Below are positions 53,104-60,665 of a stretch of 61,075 nt of DNA, in pieces. Position 1 is the first letter of the stretch; each line of letters starts with the position of its first letter. Source of the stretch: Clostridiales bacterium GWD2_32_19 (GTDB lineage Bacteria; Bacillota; Clostridia; Lachnospirales; UBA12420). The DNA lies in the NCBI GenBank assembly GCA_001795385.1, contig MGOU01000025.1, positions 1 to 61,075 on the forward strand, written 5' to 3'. The translations under genes and the position numbers were made by a program. The notes below the pieces were generated by a model, which worked only from the letters and a program-made list of their open reading frames with translations, searched no databases and was not told the DNA's origin.

Positions 53104-54162
53104 TCACGCTTCTTGCAATTCTAGCTTTAATGTTTCCATTAGTTCTTTAACACTAATTATCTTATCACATCTATATGCATTGCTTCCGACAAAAAGTAAT
53201 GCATTATCCACATTCCCTTTCACCGCATTTACTAATGCTTTTGTGATACAATATGGTATTTCAGCTGGGTTACATTCACGAAGGCAACCATAGCATTTTG
53301 TTATTTTATCTTTTTCTGTCTCTATTTTCTTTATGAAATCATTTCTTATTGCCCTGCCTGGCATTCCTACTGGACTTTTTATTATTTGTATATCTTCTTT
53401 CTTAGCATTTATGTACGCTTGTTTATACTCATCACTTGCATCGCACTCATGTGTAGTAACAAATCTTGTAGCCATTTGTACTCCTGATGCGCCTAATTTT
53501 AAATATTCAGCGATGTCTTTACCTGTAAATATCCCACCTGCGGCTATAACTGGGATTGAAAGCTTTAGTTCTTTCAAATACTCAAGTATATCTTTTACTA
53601 TATCTTTTAAATCATGTTTCTCTATTTGATCAAGTTCTTCTTTTTTAAATCCTAAGTGACCTCCCGCTTCTGGTCCTTCAACTATTATAGCATCGGGTCT
53701 CCTGTTAAATCTCTTTTGCCACACTTCAACTATCAGCTTCGCAGCTTTCCTTGATGAAACGATTGGTGCTATCTTAACACTTGAGTTTTCCACCAATTTT
53801 GGTAGCTCGATAGGTAATCCTGCACCTGCAATAATTAAATCTATTTTTTCTTCAACTGCTACCTTAACATACTCTGCATAATTTTTCAGAGCAACCATTA
53901 TATTAACGCCTATTATTTTGTCTCCACTCATTTCTTTAGCTTTTTTTATCTCTTTTCTTAATGCTCTCTTATTTGCTTCAAAAGTATTTGTTTCAAAATC
54001 TGGTTCTTCGAATCCTATTTGTGCACCAGATATAATACCAATACCCCCTTCTTTAGCAACAGCAGCGGCAAGATTTGAACGTGATATACCTACTCCCATT
54101 CCACCTTGTATTATAGGTATATTTGCAATTAAATCTCCAATTTTTAGTTCAGGTATATTCAT
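53104..54162 (-). CDS. Flavin-dependent oxidoreductase, nitronate monooxygenase/FabK family
   Basis: 352 residues. TIM barrel binding FMN: PIIQGGMGVGISRSNLAAAV, IGVNIMVALKNYAEYVKVA, IVEGPEAGGHLGFKKEELDQ, VIAAGGIFTGKDIAEYLKLG and GVQMATRFVTTHECDAS. A Cys cluster in KCYGCLRECNPAEIPYC near 305-325 is typical of the clostridial subgroup. Members are nitronate monooxygenases or FabK enoyl reductases; without fab genes around, the first is more likely. The start is ATG 54162, with AAAGGAGG 7 nt upstream. It stands as a single gene. Confidence 0.9.
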   Translation of the reverse strand: MNIPELKIGDLIANIPIIQGGMGVGISRSNLAAAVAKEGGIGIISGAQIGFEEPDFETNTFEANKRALRKEIKKAKEMSGDKIIGVNIMVALKNYAEYVKVAVEEKIDLIIAGAGLPIELPKLVENSSVKIAPIVSSRKAAKLIVEVWQKRFNRRPDAIIVEGPEAGGHLGFKKEELDQIEKHDLKDIVKDILEYLKELKLSIPVIAAGGIFTGKDIAEYLKLGASGVQMATRFVTTHECDASDEYKQAYINAKKEDIQIIKSPVGMPGRAIRNDFIKKIETEKDKITKCYGCLRECNPAEIPYCITKALVNAVKGNVDNALLFVGSNAYRCDKIISVKELMETLKLELQEA

Positions 54163-54285
54163 AGTATCCTCCTTTAGTTTGAACATCAAAGCAATTATAG
54201 CATAATATGAAATATTATACAAGTGAAAAGTTGAAAAAGTCATAAGAATGGAAAGAGCAATTTGTAAAAGCAATTATTTGCTGCC

Positions 54286-54334
54286 CTAAAAACACTAAGT
54301 TCTCCACATTTCCTAGAGTCCTTAGTGTTTTTAG
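54286..54334 (-). terminator. Intrinsic terminator of the TipAS protein gene
   Basis: Perfect 14-bp stem (54286-54299 with 54321-54334; CTAAAAACACTAAG) with a 21-nt loop, 20 nt after the stop codon. Confidence 0.65.
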
Positions 54335-54354
54335 AGCAGTGCTATAATGAAAGA

Positions 54355-54780
54355 TTACATTAAATTCCTACAATAAATAAATATCGCATCACTAAAGAAT
54401 TTGGCCAATCCGGGCTTATTCTTATCTATATTTTCAGAAAAGTGTGCATCGTTAATATATAATTCAGCCATTCCCAATAATATTTCAGGTGTACAGTTAT
54501 AGAAATTCTCAGTAATATGTTGTCTGAATTCCTCTACCGCATCTTGAACTACTGGATCAGCTGCCCCTTTATCCATATTTTTTATAATTTTTTGGTTTAT
54601 TTCTTCAGCCCTTATCGTAATTCTATCCCAATCCTCTGTTGTATACCTTGATGTATTCTTCATGCTTTCCTTCTGTTCATCTGCATCATCATACTCAGAG
54701 TTTACTTCTTCTTCATAATGTTCATCATCTTTTTCTATTTCAGTTACATCACAATCTTCCAACCCTTTTTCTTTTTCCAT
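54355..54780 (-). CDS. Stand-alone TipAS-like (antibiotic-recognition) domain protein
   Basis: 141 residues. After an acidic N-terminal tail (about 1-40, VTEIEKDDEHYEEEVNSEYD) come the marks of the TipAS fold: YTTEDWDRITIRAEEINQKI, ADPVVQDAVEEFRQHI, and LAELYINDAHFSENIDKNKP-like segments ending in GLAKFFSDAIFIYC. TipAS normally follows a MerR DNA-binding domain and binds thiopeptide drugs. No MerR domain is present or adjacent here. The start is ATG 54780, with AAGGAG 6-8 nt upstream. It has its own terminator. Confidence 0.8.
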   Translation of the reverse strand: MEKEKGLEDCDVTEIEKDDEHYEEEVNSEYDDADEQKESMKNTSRYTTEDWDRITIRAEEINQKIIKNMDKGAADPVVQDAVEEFRQHITENFYNCTPEILLGMAELYINDAHFSENIDKNKPGLAKFFSDAIFIYCRNLM

Positions 54781-54837
54781 AGTTTCACTCCTTTTATTGA
54801 TTTTTATTGTGTATATTTCATTATATTTAATCGCAAA

Positions 54838-54861
54838 CAAAAAAAGCCCAACGGCTTTTTT
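54838..54861 (-). terminator. Intrinsic terminator of the small membrane protein gene
   Basis: AAAAAAAAGCC-CAAC-GGCTTTTTTT; compact stem with T-runs both ways; 15 nt after the stop of the 72-residue gene. Confidence 0.75.
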
Positions 54862-54875
54862 ATTTTATATTTATT

Positions 54876-55094
54876 TTATTCACCATCATCTGTTTTGACT
54901 TTATCGTTTACTTTTTTTCTAGCATTTTTAATGAATTGTGGAGCTAAAAATATAGATATTATAGATACTTGAGCCATTGTTTGAATATAAGTGTCAAAAC
55001 TAATACTAGTACGTTTTACAAACAATATAAATATAAGTATAAGTGCAGCTAACATTAAAAAAATCTCCATTGTATTTTCTTTAGAATGTTTCAT
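54876..55094 (-). CDS. Small two-segment membrane protein
   Basis: 72 residues with two hydrophobic segments (IFLMLAALILIFILFV, about 11-26, and TMAQVSIISIFLAPQFI, about 39-55) and a charged C-terminus (KKVNDKVKTDDGE). AAAGGGG precedes ATG 55094. It forms its own transcription unit. No family is recognised; nothing in the context gives a role. Confidence 0.6.
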   Translation of the reverse strand: MKHSKENTMEIFLMLAALILIFILFVKRTSISFDTYIQTMAQVSIISIFLAPQFIKNARKKVNDKVKTDDGE

Positions 55095-55192
55095 TTTAAA
55101 ACCCCTTTCTATTATATAATATTTATTATCAACTATTGTATTTTTATTATACCATTATGTATATAAAATACAATAGTATTCTAAAAAATAAT

Positions 55193-55507
55193 CTATATAA
55201 CTTCAATTTTCATTCTATATACCTTTAAATCTACATTATCATCCTCATCAAAATCTATTCCTTCTTCTTGCAAGAGTCGTTTCTGAATATTGGCTCCACC
55301 AAAAACAAAACTCTTACTTAATTCCCCTTTGTTATTTACTACTCTATGACACGGCACTATACCTTGATATGGATTGCTATGTAATGCCCATCCTACAGCA
55401 CGTGATGCTTTTGGATTTCCCAACATCTTTGCGATATCTCCATATGTAGCTACTTTTCCCCTAGAAATAGTCTTTACTACCTCATATACTCTCTCAAAAA
55501 AATTCAT
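55193..55507 (-). CDS. MGMT/alkyltransferase-like DNA repair protein
   Basis: 104 residues, the C-terminal alkyltransferase domain alone: FFERVYEVVKTISRGKVATY, GDIAKMLGNPKASRAVGWAL and the reactive motif IVPCHRVVN with Cys present. Many stand-alone domains of this size (ATL proteins) have Trp in place of Cys; this one keeps Cys, so it could transfer alkyl groups from O6-alkylguanine. The ribosome binding site before ATG 55507 is weak (GAAAGG at 13 nt). The rhodanese gene ends 12 nt upstream. Confidence 0.9.
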   Translation of the reverse strand: MNFFERVYEVVKTISRGKVATYGDIAKMLGNPKASRAVGWALHSNPYQGIVPCHRVVNNKGELSKSFVFGGANIQKRLLQEEGIDFDEDDNVDLKVYRMKIEVI

Positions 55508-55518
55508 ATTATTATTTT

Positions 55519-55968
55519 CTACCTTTCTCCACTTTCAGTTTCATATGGCCAATCTTGTATTCCGCCTAAATCATAAACATTGGCATATCCCATTTTTACT
55601 AATTCAGTTGCAGCAGTTTGACTCCTATTACCACTTCTACAATATACATAAACAATATCCTCTTTATCTCTTATTTTCGCTTCTACTTCTACTTTTATAT
55701 TATCAACAGGTATAAGTATACTTCCAGGTATGTGCGAAACTATATATTCCTCTTTTGTCCTAACATCAAGCAATATTATATTTGAATCGTTTTTCAAATT
55801 TTTCTTAGCCTCTTCTGGTTTAATGCTATTTACCATATTAACATTCAGTGTCATTTTGGAATTAGCTGTCTCTGTATAACTTCCAATTATAACTACAGAA
55901 TACACTGTTATAAATATCGATATAGCAAGTGCACACGATAGAAAAAATATTTTAACTCTTTTATTCAT
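55519..55968 (-). CDS. Membrane-anchored rhodanese-like protein
   Basis: 149 residues. N-terminal signal anchor (KIFFLSCALAISIFITVYSV, about 5-25), then one rhodanese domain: IILLDVRTKEEYIVSHIPGS and the active loop VYVYCRSGNRSQTAATELV with Cys. It faces outside the membrane and may transfer sulfane sulfur or act in redox work. The start is ATG 55968 with AAGGGAG 7 nt upstream. It lies just upstream of the MGMT-like gene and may share its transcript. Confidence 0.9.
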   Translation of the reverse strand: MNKRVKIFFLSCALAISIFITVYSVVIIGSYTETANSKMTLNVNMVNSIKPEEAKKNLKNDSNIILLDVRTKEEYIVSHIPGSILIPVDNIKVEVEAKIRDKEDIVYVYCRSGNRSQTAATELVKMGYANVYDLGGIQDWPYETESGER

Positions 55969-55991
55969 TATTTCACTCCCTTTTATGTTTG

Positions 55992-56219
55992 GGTAGTGTA
56001 AAATATTCATAGTACTAAATACTACACTATCCCTTTTTATTCAATATATTTTATCAATATTGTCTTCCCCTCCCTGTCATTGCGACATCCTAAGACTTGG
56101 TTTGTGTATTGTGCAAACTTAGACATAGGGGTCCTCTAGGGGAGGGTGTACGAAGCAATCTCTCTTATATTTCTATACTATAGTTTCGTATAAATCCTTC
56201 CTTTCTGGATTCATTTTAT
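55992..56219. repeat. Long dispersed repeat (GGTAGTGT... element), copy 2, with an insertion
   Basis: Matches 8903-9070 except for about 63 extra bases (56085-56147) placed inside the GTCATTGCG...ACGAAGC segment. The extra part itself has a weak inverted repeat. With the next element it fills the 436-nt gap between the rhodanese and endonuclease V-like genes; no gene is there. Confidence 0.8.
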
Positions 56220-56267
56220 TAACTAATTCATCTTTTTGTTTTCTTGATCCACCTTTTAATCTCTTTG

Positions 56268-56403
56268 GCTTTAATTCCCCGTCGGCTTGCCGCGTTCTTG
56301 TCATTGCGAGGAGGTTCTTTCGACGAAGCAATCTCGTTTTTGAAAGATGAGATTGCTTCGCAAAAAACGTTAGCAATGACAAATTTGAGGTTTTCATTTT
56401 TTT
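56268..56403. repeat. Nested palindromic GTCATTGCGAG repeat, copy 3
   Basis: 81-bp core 56300-56380 in the opposite orientation to copy 2; its right flank AAATTTGAGGTTTTCATTTT is identical to the right flank of copy 1, and its left flank CCCCGTCGGCTTGCCGCG is the reverse complement of copy 2's right flank. Confidence 0.85.
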
Positions 56404-56404
56404 A

Positions 56405-56821
56405 CTACCCATATCCGTCACAATCTAGTCTAATATTAATCCCTTTACCTTTCAAATTTTCCAAACACTCTTTCATGTACTCATCATTATGCTCTTCAAA
56501 AAATTGAATTTTTTTCTCTTTATATTCATTTAAAAGTTTTAACGCATCATCATCCCGCAAATATTCATTTTCTATAATTTCACTAACATTAAATTTTCTT
56601 CGCTTCATTTCTTCTATTACCAACAAACCATATGCGTGCAAATGACTGAGAGAATAGTCGTTGGCATATTTTACAGTAGAATGATTAACTTTCCCATATT
56701 TTTTAAGTATAGCTAATATCATTCGTACTTCCGTATGTTGTCCTCCGAGCTGATTACTAGCCCCTTTGAAATCTTTTACGCTTGGTAAATATGTGATTAA
56801 ATCCGCATGCCACAGCCTCAT
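56405..56821 (-). CDS. Pyrimidine dimer glycosylase/endonuclease V-like protein
   Basis: 138 residues. MRLWHADLITYLP at the N-terminus, GQHTEVRMILAILKKYG, then SLSHLHAYGLLVIEEMKRRK match the family of T4 endonuclease V-like proteins (TIGR02328/Pyr_excise group), which cut DNA at UV-induced dimers. The last ~35 residues are charged and specific to this protein. The start is ATG 56821, with GAAGGAG 8 nt upstream. The corA gene ends 26 nt upstream. Repair activity is an inference from family only. Confidence 0.8.
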   Translation of the reverse strand: MRLWHADLITYLPSVKDFKGASNQLGGQHTEVRMILAILKKYGKVNHSTVKYANDYSLSHLHAYGLLVIEEMKRRKFNVSEIIENEYLRDDDALKLLNEYKEKKIQFFEEHNDEYMKECLENLKGKGINIRLDCDGYG

Positions 56822-56846
56822 ATATCCCACTCCTTCTATCTTTAAC

Positions 56847-57899
56847 TCATATCCACTTCTTAAATCTAAATGTACCATACAACCCTGCTCCGATAGCTCC
56901 AGATGCAATCCAGAAAATATAGTATCCAGATTTATACCCAAGCTCAGGCATATACTGAAAATTCATCCCATACACCCCTGCAAAAAAGGTAAGCGGTATA
57001 AATATTGCAGAGAATACAGTAAGAGTTGTCATAATTTGATTCATTCTATTACTTGAATTCGATAGCTGGGTATCTAATAGCCCCGTAAGAACTTCTCGGT
57101 ATATAACAACAAAGTCCATAATTTGAATAATATGGTCATTTACATCTTTAAAATACTCTTTTATATTCTGGGGAAATAGCTCTTCATCCCTCATCATGTA
57201 GTTAATAATATCTTTAAGTGGCCATATAGATGTCTTACATAAAAGTAGCTCTTTTCTTAATCCATATATTTCTTTTAGTGATTTTGAATTCATATTTTCC
57301 ATTATATCAGCTTCTAGTACTTCAATCTTTTCTTCTATTTCATCCAAAAGTAAATAATATTGGTCTACAATAGTATCCATTATTGTATATAACAAATAAC
57401 TTTCGTTTTTCTTTCTTATTCCACCAACATCATATTGTATTCTTTCTTTTACTGGTGCGAAAGTATTCGAATCAAACTCTTGAAAAGTTATTAAAATATT
57501 GGGAAACAAAAGAAAAGAGAGTTGCTCATGATTTATATTTTTCTTTTCTTGATCGTGCAATATCATATTGAAAACAACAAATATATATTCTTTAAACACT
57601 TCTATCTTAGGCCTCTGTCCTATATGAACTATATCCTCTAATATCAATGTGTTAATTTTCAAGTAATCCCCTATATACTTTATATATTCCGTATCTGCAA
57701 GACCAGATATATTTAGCCATTTAACATCATTTGAAGCTAAATTTATCTCTTCTATACCTTTTATTTCGCTAACTTTATATTCTGCTTCATTATACTCCAT
57801 TAACTGCATTTTAAGACTGGCATCAGGTTTTTTTCCGGTATATATTACACTCCCTGGTGGCTTACCAATCTTATTTTTATTATGCTTTCGTTTTATCAT
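56847..57899 (-). CDS. corA: CorA-type magnesium/cobalt transporter
   Basis: 350 residues. Large cytosolic domain, then two C-terminal membrane segments with the channel signature YGMNF (in FFAGVYGMNFQYMPELG, near 310-318), ending in the basic tail RFKKW. It forms a pentameric Mg2+ channel. The start is ATG 57899 behind AAGAAGG; an in-frame GTG three codons earlier is possible. It lies 23 nt after truA and is probably cotranscribed. Confidence 0.95.
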   Translation of the reverse strand: MIKRKHNKNKIGKPPGSVIYTGKKPDASLKMQLMEYNEAEYKVSEIKGIEEINLASNDVKWLNISGLADTEYIKYIGDYLKINTLILEDIVHIGQRPKIEVFKEYIFVVFNMILHDQEKKNINHEQLSFLLFPNILITFQEFDSNTFAPVKERIQYDVGGIRKKNESYLLYTIMDTIVDQYYLLLDEIEEKIEVLEADIMENMNSKSLKEIYGLRKELLLCKTSIWPLKDIINYMMRDEELFPQNIKEYFKDVNDHIIQIMDFVVIYREVLTGLLDTQLSNSSNRMNQIMTTLTVFSAIFIPLTFFAGVYGMNFQYMPELGYKSGYYIFWIASGAIGAGLYGTFRFKKWI

Positions 57900-57922
57900 A
57901 TGACTCACACCTTCTTATAATT

Positions 57923-58660
57923 TTAATATCTTACCTTTTCTAAATAAAGTCCACACGCATCCGCCATATCTCCTGTTTGATCTCGTTTTCCTGACTCGAA
58001 TATTTTAGGTATTTCATCTGCTTTTTTTCTACCTACCCCTATGTCTATCAATGTACCAACTACTCTTCTCGCCATGTTATGCAAGAATCCATCGCCTCTA
58101 AGTCTTATCTCAATAAATCCATCTACATCGTTTATAGCTATGCTTTCTATTGTTCTTACCTTTGATTTTGTTTTAGATTTTGCATTTGTAAATGCCGTGA
58201 AATCATGTTCTCCAATAAGGTATTTAGTTGCCAATATCATTTTTTCTAAATCTAGCTTTTCTTTAACATACATACTGTATTTTCTCATAAATGGGTTTGT
58301 ACATTCTTTGTTCCAAATCTTATATAAATATGTTTTATTCTTTACATTAAATCTTGCATGAAAATTTTCAGAAGCTTCATCTACTTCATTTACACATATA
58401 TCCATAGGTAAATATTTGTTTAGGTAATCTTTAACCTTATCTGCATCCAATTTCTCAGCTATCTTAAAATTAGCTATCTGTGCAAGTGCGTGGACACCCG
58501 CATCAGTCCTACTCGAGCCTATTATTTCTATCTTTCTTCCAATCATCTCAGATAATATATGTTCTATCTTCCCTTGTATAGTATTATCATCATCACCAAG
58601 TCTCTGCCAACCCTTATATTTACCGCCATCATACTGTATTTGTAATCTATAATTATTCAT
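57923..58660 (-). CDS. truA: tRNA pseudouridine synthase A
   Basis: 245 residues. Makes pseudouridine at positions 38-40 of tRNA anticodon arms. YRLQIQYDGGKYKGWQR, the catalytic SSRTDAGVHALAQIANF (Asp in RTDAGV) and GDGFLHNMARRVVGTLIDIG are present. The start is ATG 58660, with AAAGGAG 10 nt upstream; ATG 58669 abuts that site. It overlaps tcdA by 8 nt. Confidence 0.96.
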   Translation of the reverse strand: MNNYRLQIQYDGGKYKGWQRLGDDDNTIQGKIEHILSEMIGRKIEIIGSSRTDAGVHALAQIANFKIAEKLDADKVKDYLNKYLPMDICVNEVDEASENFHARFNVKNKTYLYKIWNKECTNPFMRKYSMYVKEKLDLEKMILATKYLIGEHDFTAFTNAKSKTKSKVRTIESIAINDVDGFIEIRLRGDGFLHNMARRVVGTLIDIGVGRKKADEIPKIFESGKRDQTGDMADACGLYLEKVRY

Positions 58661-59402
58661 AATTTTCATTCTCCTTTAGTTTATTTTTAGCAACATATAT
58701 AATGTCTTTTACTACTTCACTCGCTATTATCAGTCCTGCAACCGATGGCACAAATGATATACTTCCGGGTGTTTGCCTTTTTTTACTCGTTTTATCTTCT
58801 ATAATTTGTTTTGCCTTTATGGGTTCCTCTTTTGAGTAAACTACCTTTAGAGTGTTTATACCTCTCCTCTTAAGTTCTTTTCTCATCACTTTAGCTAAAG
58901 GGCATACCGAAGTTTTTGATATGTCGCTTACTTCTAGCATCGTTGGGTTTAGTTTATTTCCAGTGCCCATAGAGCTTATAATTGGTATATTAAGTTTTGC
59001 TGCTTCTAACACTAAATCAATCTTTGCAGTCACTGTATCAACCGCGTCCACGATATAATCATATGTGTCATTTACTAACTCATCTCTTGTTTCAGGAAGA
59101 TAAAACTTTTGATGTATAGTGACATTTGCGTTAGGATTTATATCTAGAATCCTTTCGCGTGCCAACTCTACCTTCGATTTCCCTAAAGTGCTTGTCGTCG
59201 CAATAATCTGTCTATTTATATTCGTGATAGACACTTCATCGTCATCTACTAACACAAAGCTACCTACTCCACACCTTGCAAGCCCTTCGACCACATATCC
59301 TCCTACTCCGCCTATTCCAAATATCGCAACCTTGCTTTGTCTTAGTTTCTCTACTGCTTCTGTTCCTATTATTATCTCCATCCTTGAAAATTCATGTACC
59401 AT
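58653..59402 (-). CDS. tcdA: tRNA threonylcarbamoyladenosine dehydratase
   Basis: 249 residues, E1/ThiF-like. Uses ATP to cyclise t6A to ct6A at tRNA position 37. The nucleotide motif FGIGGVGGYVVEGLARCGVG, LVDDDEVSITNINRQ, and the TcdA-typical TPGSISFVPSVAGLIIASEV near the C-terminus distinguish it from ThiF and MoeB. AGGAG precedes ATG 59402. It follows the CDF gene and is coupled to truA, another tRNA-modification gene. Confidence 0.92.
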   Translation of the reverse strand: MVHEFSRMEIIIGTEAVEKLRQSKVAIFGIGGVGGYVVEGLARCGVGSFVLVDDDEVSITNINRQIIATTSTLGKSKVELARERILDINPNANVTIHQKFYLPETRDELVNDTYDYIVDAVDTVTAKIDLVLEAAKLNIPIISSMGTGNKLNPTMLEVSDISKTSVCPLAKVMRKELKRRGINTLKVVYSKEEPIKAKQIIEDKTSKKRQTPGSISFVPSVAGLIIASEVVKDIIYVAKNKLKENENYE

Positions 59403-59412
59403 GTTTTCACTC

Positions 59413-60369
59413 CTAACAATTACAATCCTTTGATATTATATCTAATTTTTCACAACACCCCATTTCAAACTGTATTGTAACATGCTTTACACTATACATT
59501 GCTACCACTTTTTTTATTTCCTCTAGTATTTTCACTGTTTCACTCACTTTAATATCATATTTAACATTTACATGCGCTTCAAAAAACAACTCATCTTCTG
59601 TCATACACCAGAAATGGACATGGTGTACATCATCAACATTTTCCACCTTTTGAATCTCATTTACTAATTCATCTATACTTATTCTTTCTGGTGTTGATTG
59701 CATTAAAATGGCCATTGTTCTATTTATTATTCCCAATGTCTCTCTTATAATATAAAGTGCTATGAGTACTGTTAATACTGTGTCTATCCAATATATATGC
59801 CAAATATATATCACTACACCTGCTACTATAACTGCAAGAGATGATAACATATCGCTTAACATATGTAGATATGCAGATTTTATATTAATGTTTTTCTCTC
59901 CCTTATTCATAAGCAACTTCATAGATATAAAGTTCGCAACGAATCCTATAAGGGCAACTACAATAACAATTGCACCGTTTACACTTTCCGGTCTTATAAA
60001 CTTATGATATGCTTCCACAAGTAAATAAACTGATATTCCCATAAGCACCAATGAATTAATGAATGCAGCAAGTATTTCTGCTCTTTTATATCCAAAGGTA
60101 TTATTTTTATTCTTAGGCTTTTTACCTATCTTTATAGCAAAGTAACTTATAACTATAGCTATTACATCACTAAGGTTATGTAGCGCATCGGATATAAGTG
60201 CTAGACTTCCCGATATTATACCACCGATTATTTGTGATATAGTTATAATTATGTTGAGTAAAATTACCCAAAATAACCGCTTTTCGCTCACATTTGATAT
60301 ATCATGTGTATGAGAGTGTTGATGGTCAGCGTGAGTATGTTTACACTCATGTTCCTTATGTTCTTGCAT
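59413..60369 (-). CDS. CDF-family metal cation exporter with His-rich N-terminus
   Basis: 318 residues. Cation diffusion facilitator that exports Zn2+ (or Co2+/Cd2+) in exchange for protons. The His-rich start (HKEHECKHTHADHQHSHTHD) may bind metal. Six membrane segments follow, with the metal-site pairs in SDALHNLSDV and YLHMLSDMLSS, and a cytosolic C-terminal domain (about 220-318, VHHVHFWCMTEDELFFEAHV). This is the CzcD/ZitB type. AAGGAGG precedes ATG 60369. First gene of the CDF-tcdA-truA-corA run. Confidence 0.94.
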   Translation of the reverse strand: MQEHKEHECKHTHADHQHSHTHDISNVSEKRLFWVILLNIIITISQIIGGIISGSLALISDALHNLSDVIAIVISYFAIKIGKKPKNKNNTFGYKRAEILAAFINSLVLMGISVYLLVEAYHKFIRPESVNGAIVIVVALIGFVANFISMKLLMNKGEKNINIKSAYLHMLSDMLSSLAVIVAGVVIYIWHIYWIDTVLTVLIALYIIRETLGIINRTMAILMQSTPERISIDELVNEIQKVENVDDVHHVHFWCMTEDELFFEAHVNVKYDIKVSETVKILEEIKKVVAMYSVKHVTIQFEMGCCEKLDIISKDCNC

Positions 60370-60400
60370 AAAAACCTCCTTAGTAGATAAGCTCTCGTGT

Positions 60401-60461
60401 GGTTCCCCTCTCCCTTTGTTGTAGGGAGAGGGTCAGGGTCAGGATGAGGGTGAGGGTAACC
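60401..60461. repeat. Short dispersed CTCTCCCTTTGTTGTAG palindromic repeat, copy 2
   Basis: CCCTCTCCCT and AGGGAGAGGG arms around TTGTTGT, followed by GGTCAGGGTCAGGATGAGGG and a GGTAACC end that pairs with GGTT at the start. Related to 5196-5228. It lies just upstream of the CDF gene. Confidence 0.6.
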
Positions 60462-60616
60462 AATTCTAGTTTTTCATATTATTTTATATTAGATTTATAC
60501 TATTATTTATCACTATAACTTTTCCCATTTAACTATACCATTATTATGTATATTTTTCAATTAAAAATAAATTTAAAATTGAAAAATATTTTATTTTATT
60601 TAAGATTTTATACAAA

Positions 60617-60644
60617 TAAAAAAAGTCAAGCATTTCTACCTGAC
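60617..60644 (-). terminator. Probable terminator of yqeY
   Basis: GTCAGG/CTTGAC 6-bp stem with one mismatch and an 8-nt loop, followed by seven T in the minus direction, 21 nt after the yqeY stop. Confidence 0.5.
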
Positions 60645-60665
60645 CTAAATTAGTTAAAAATTATT

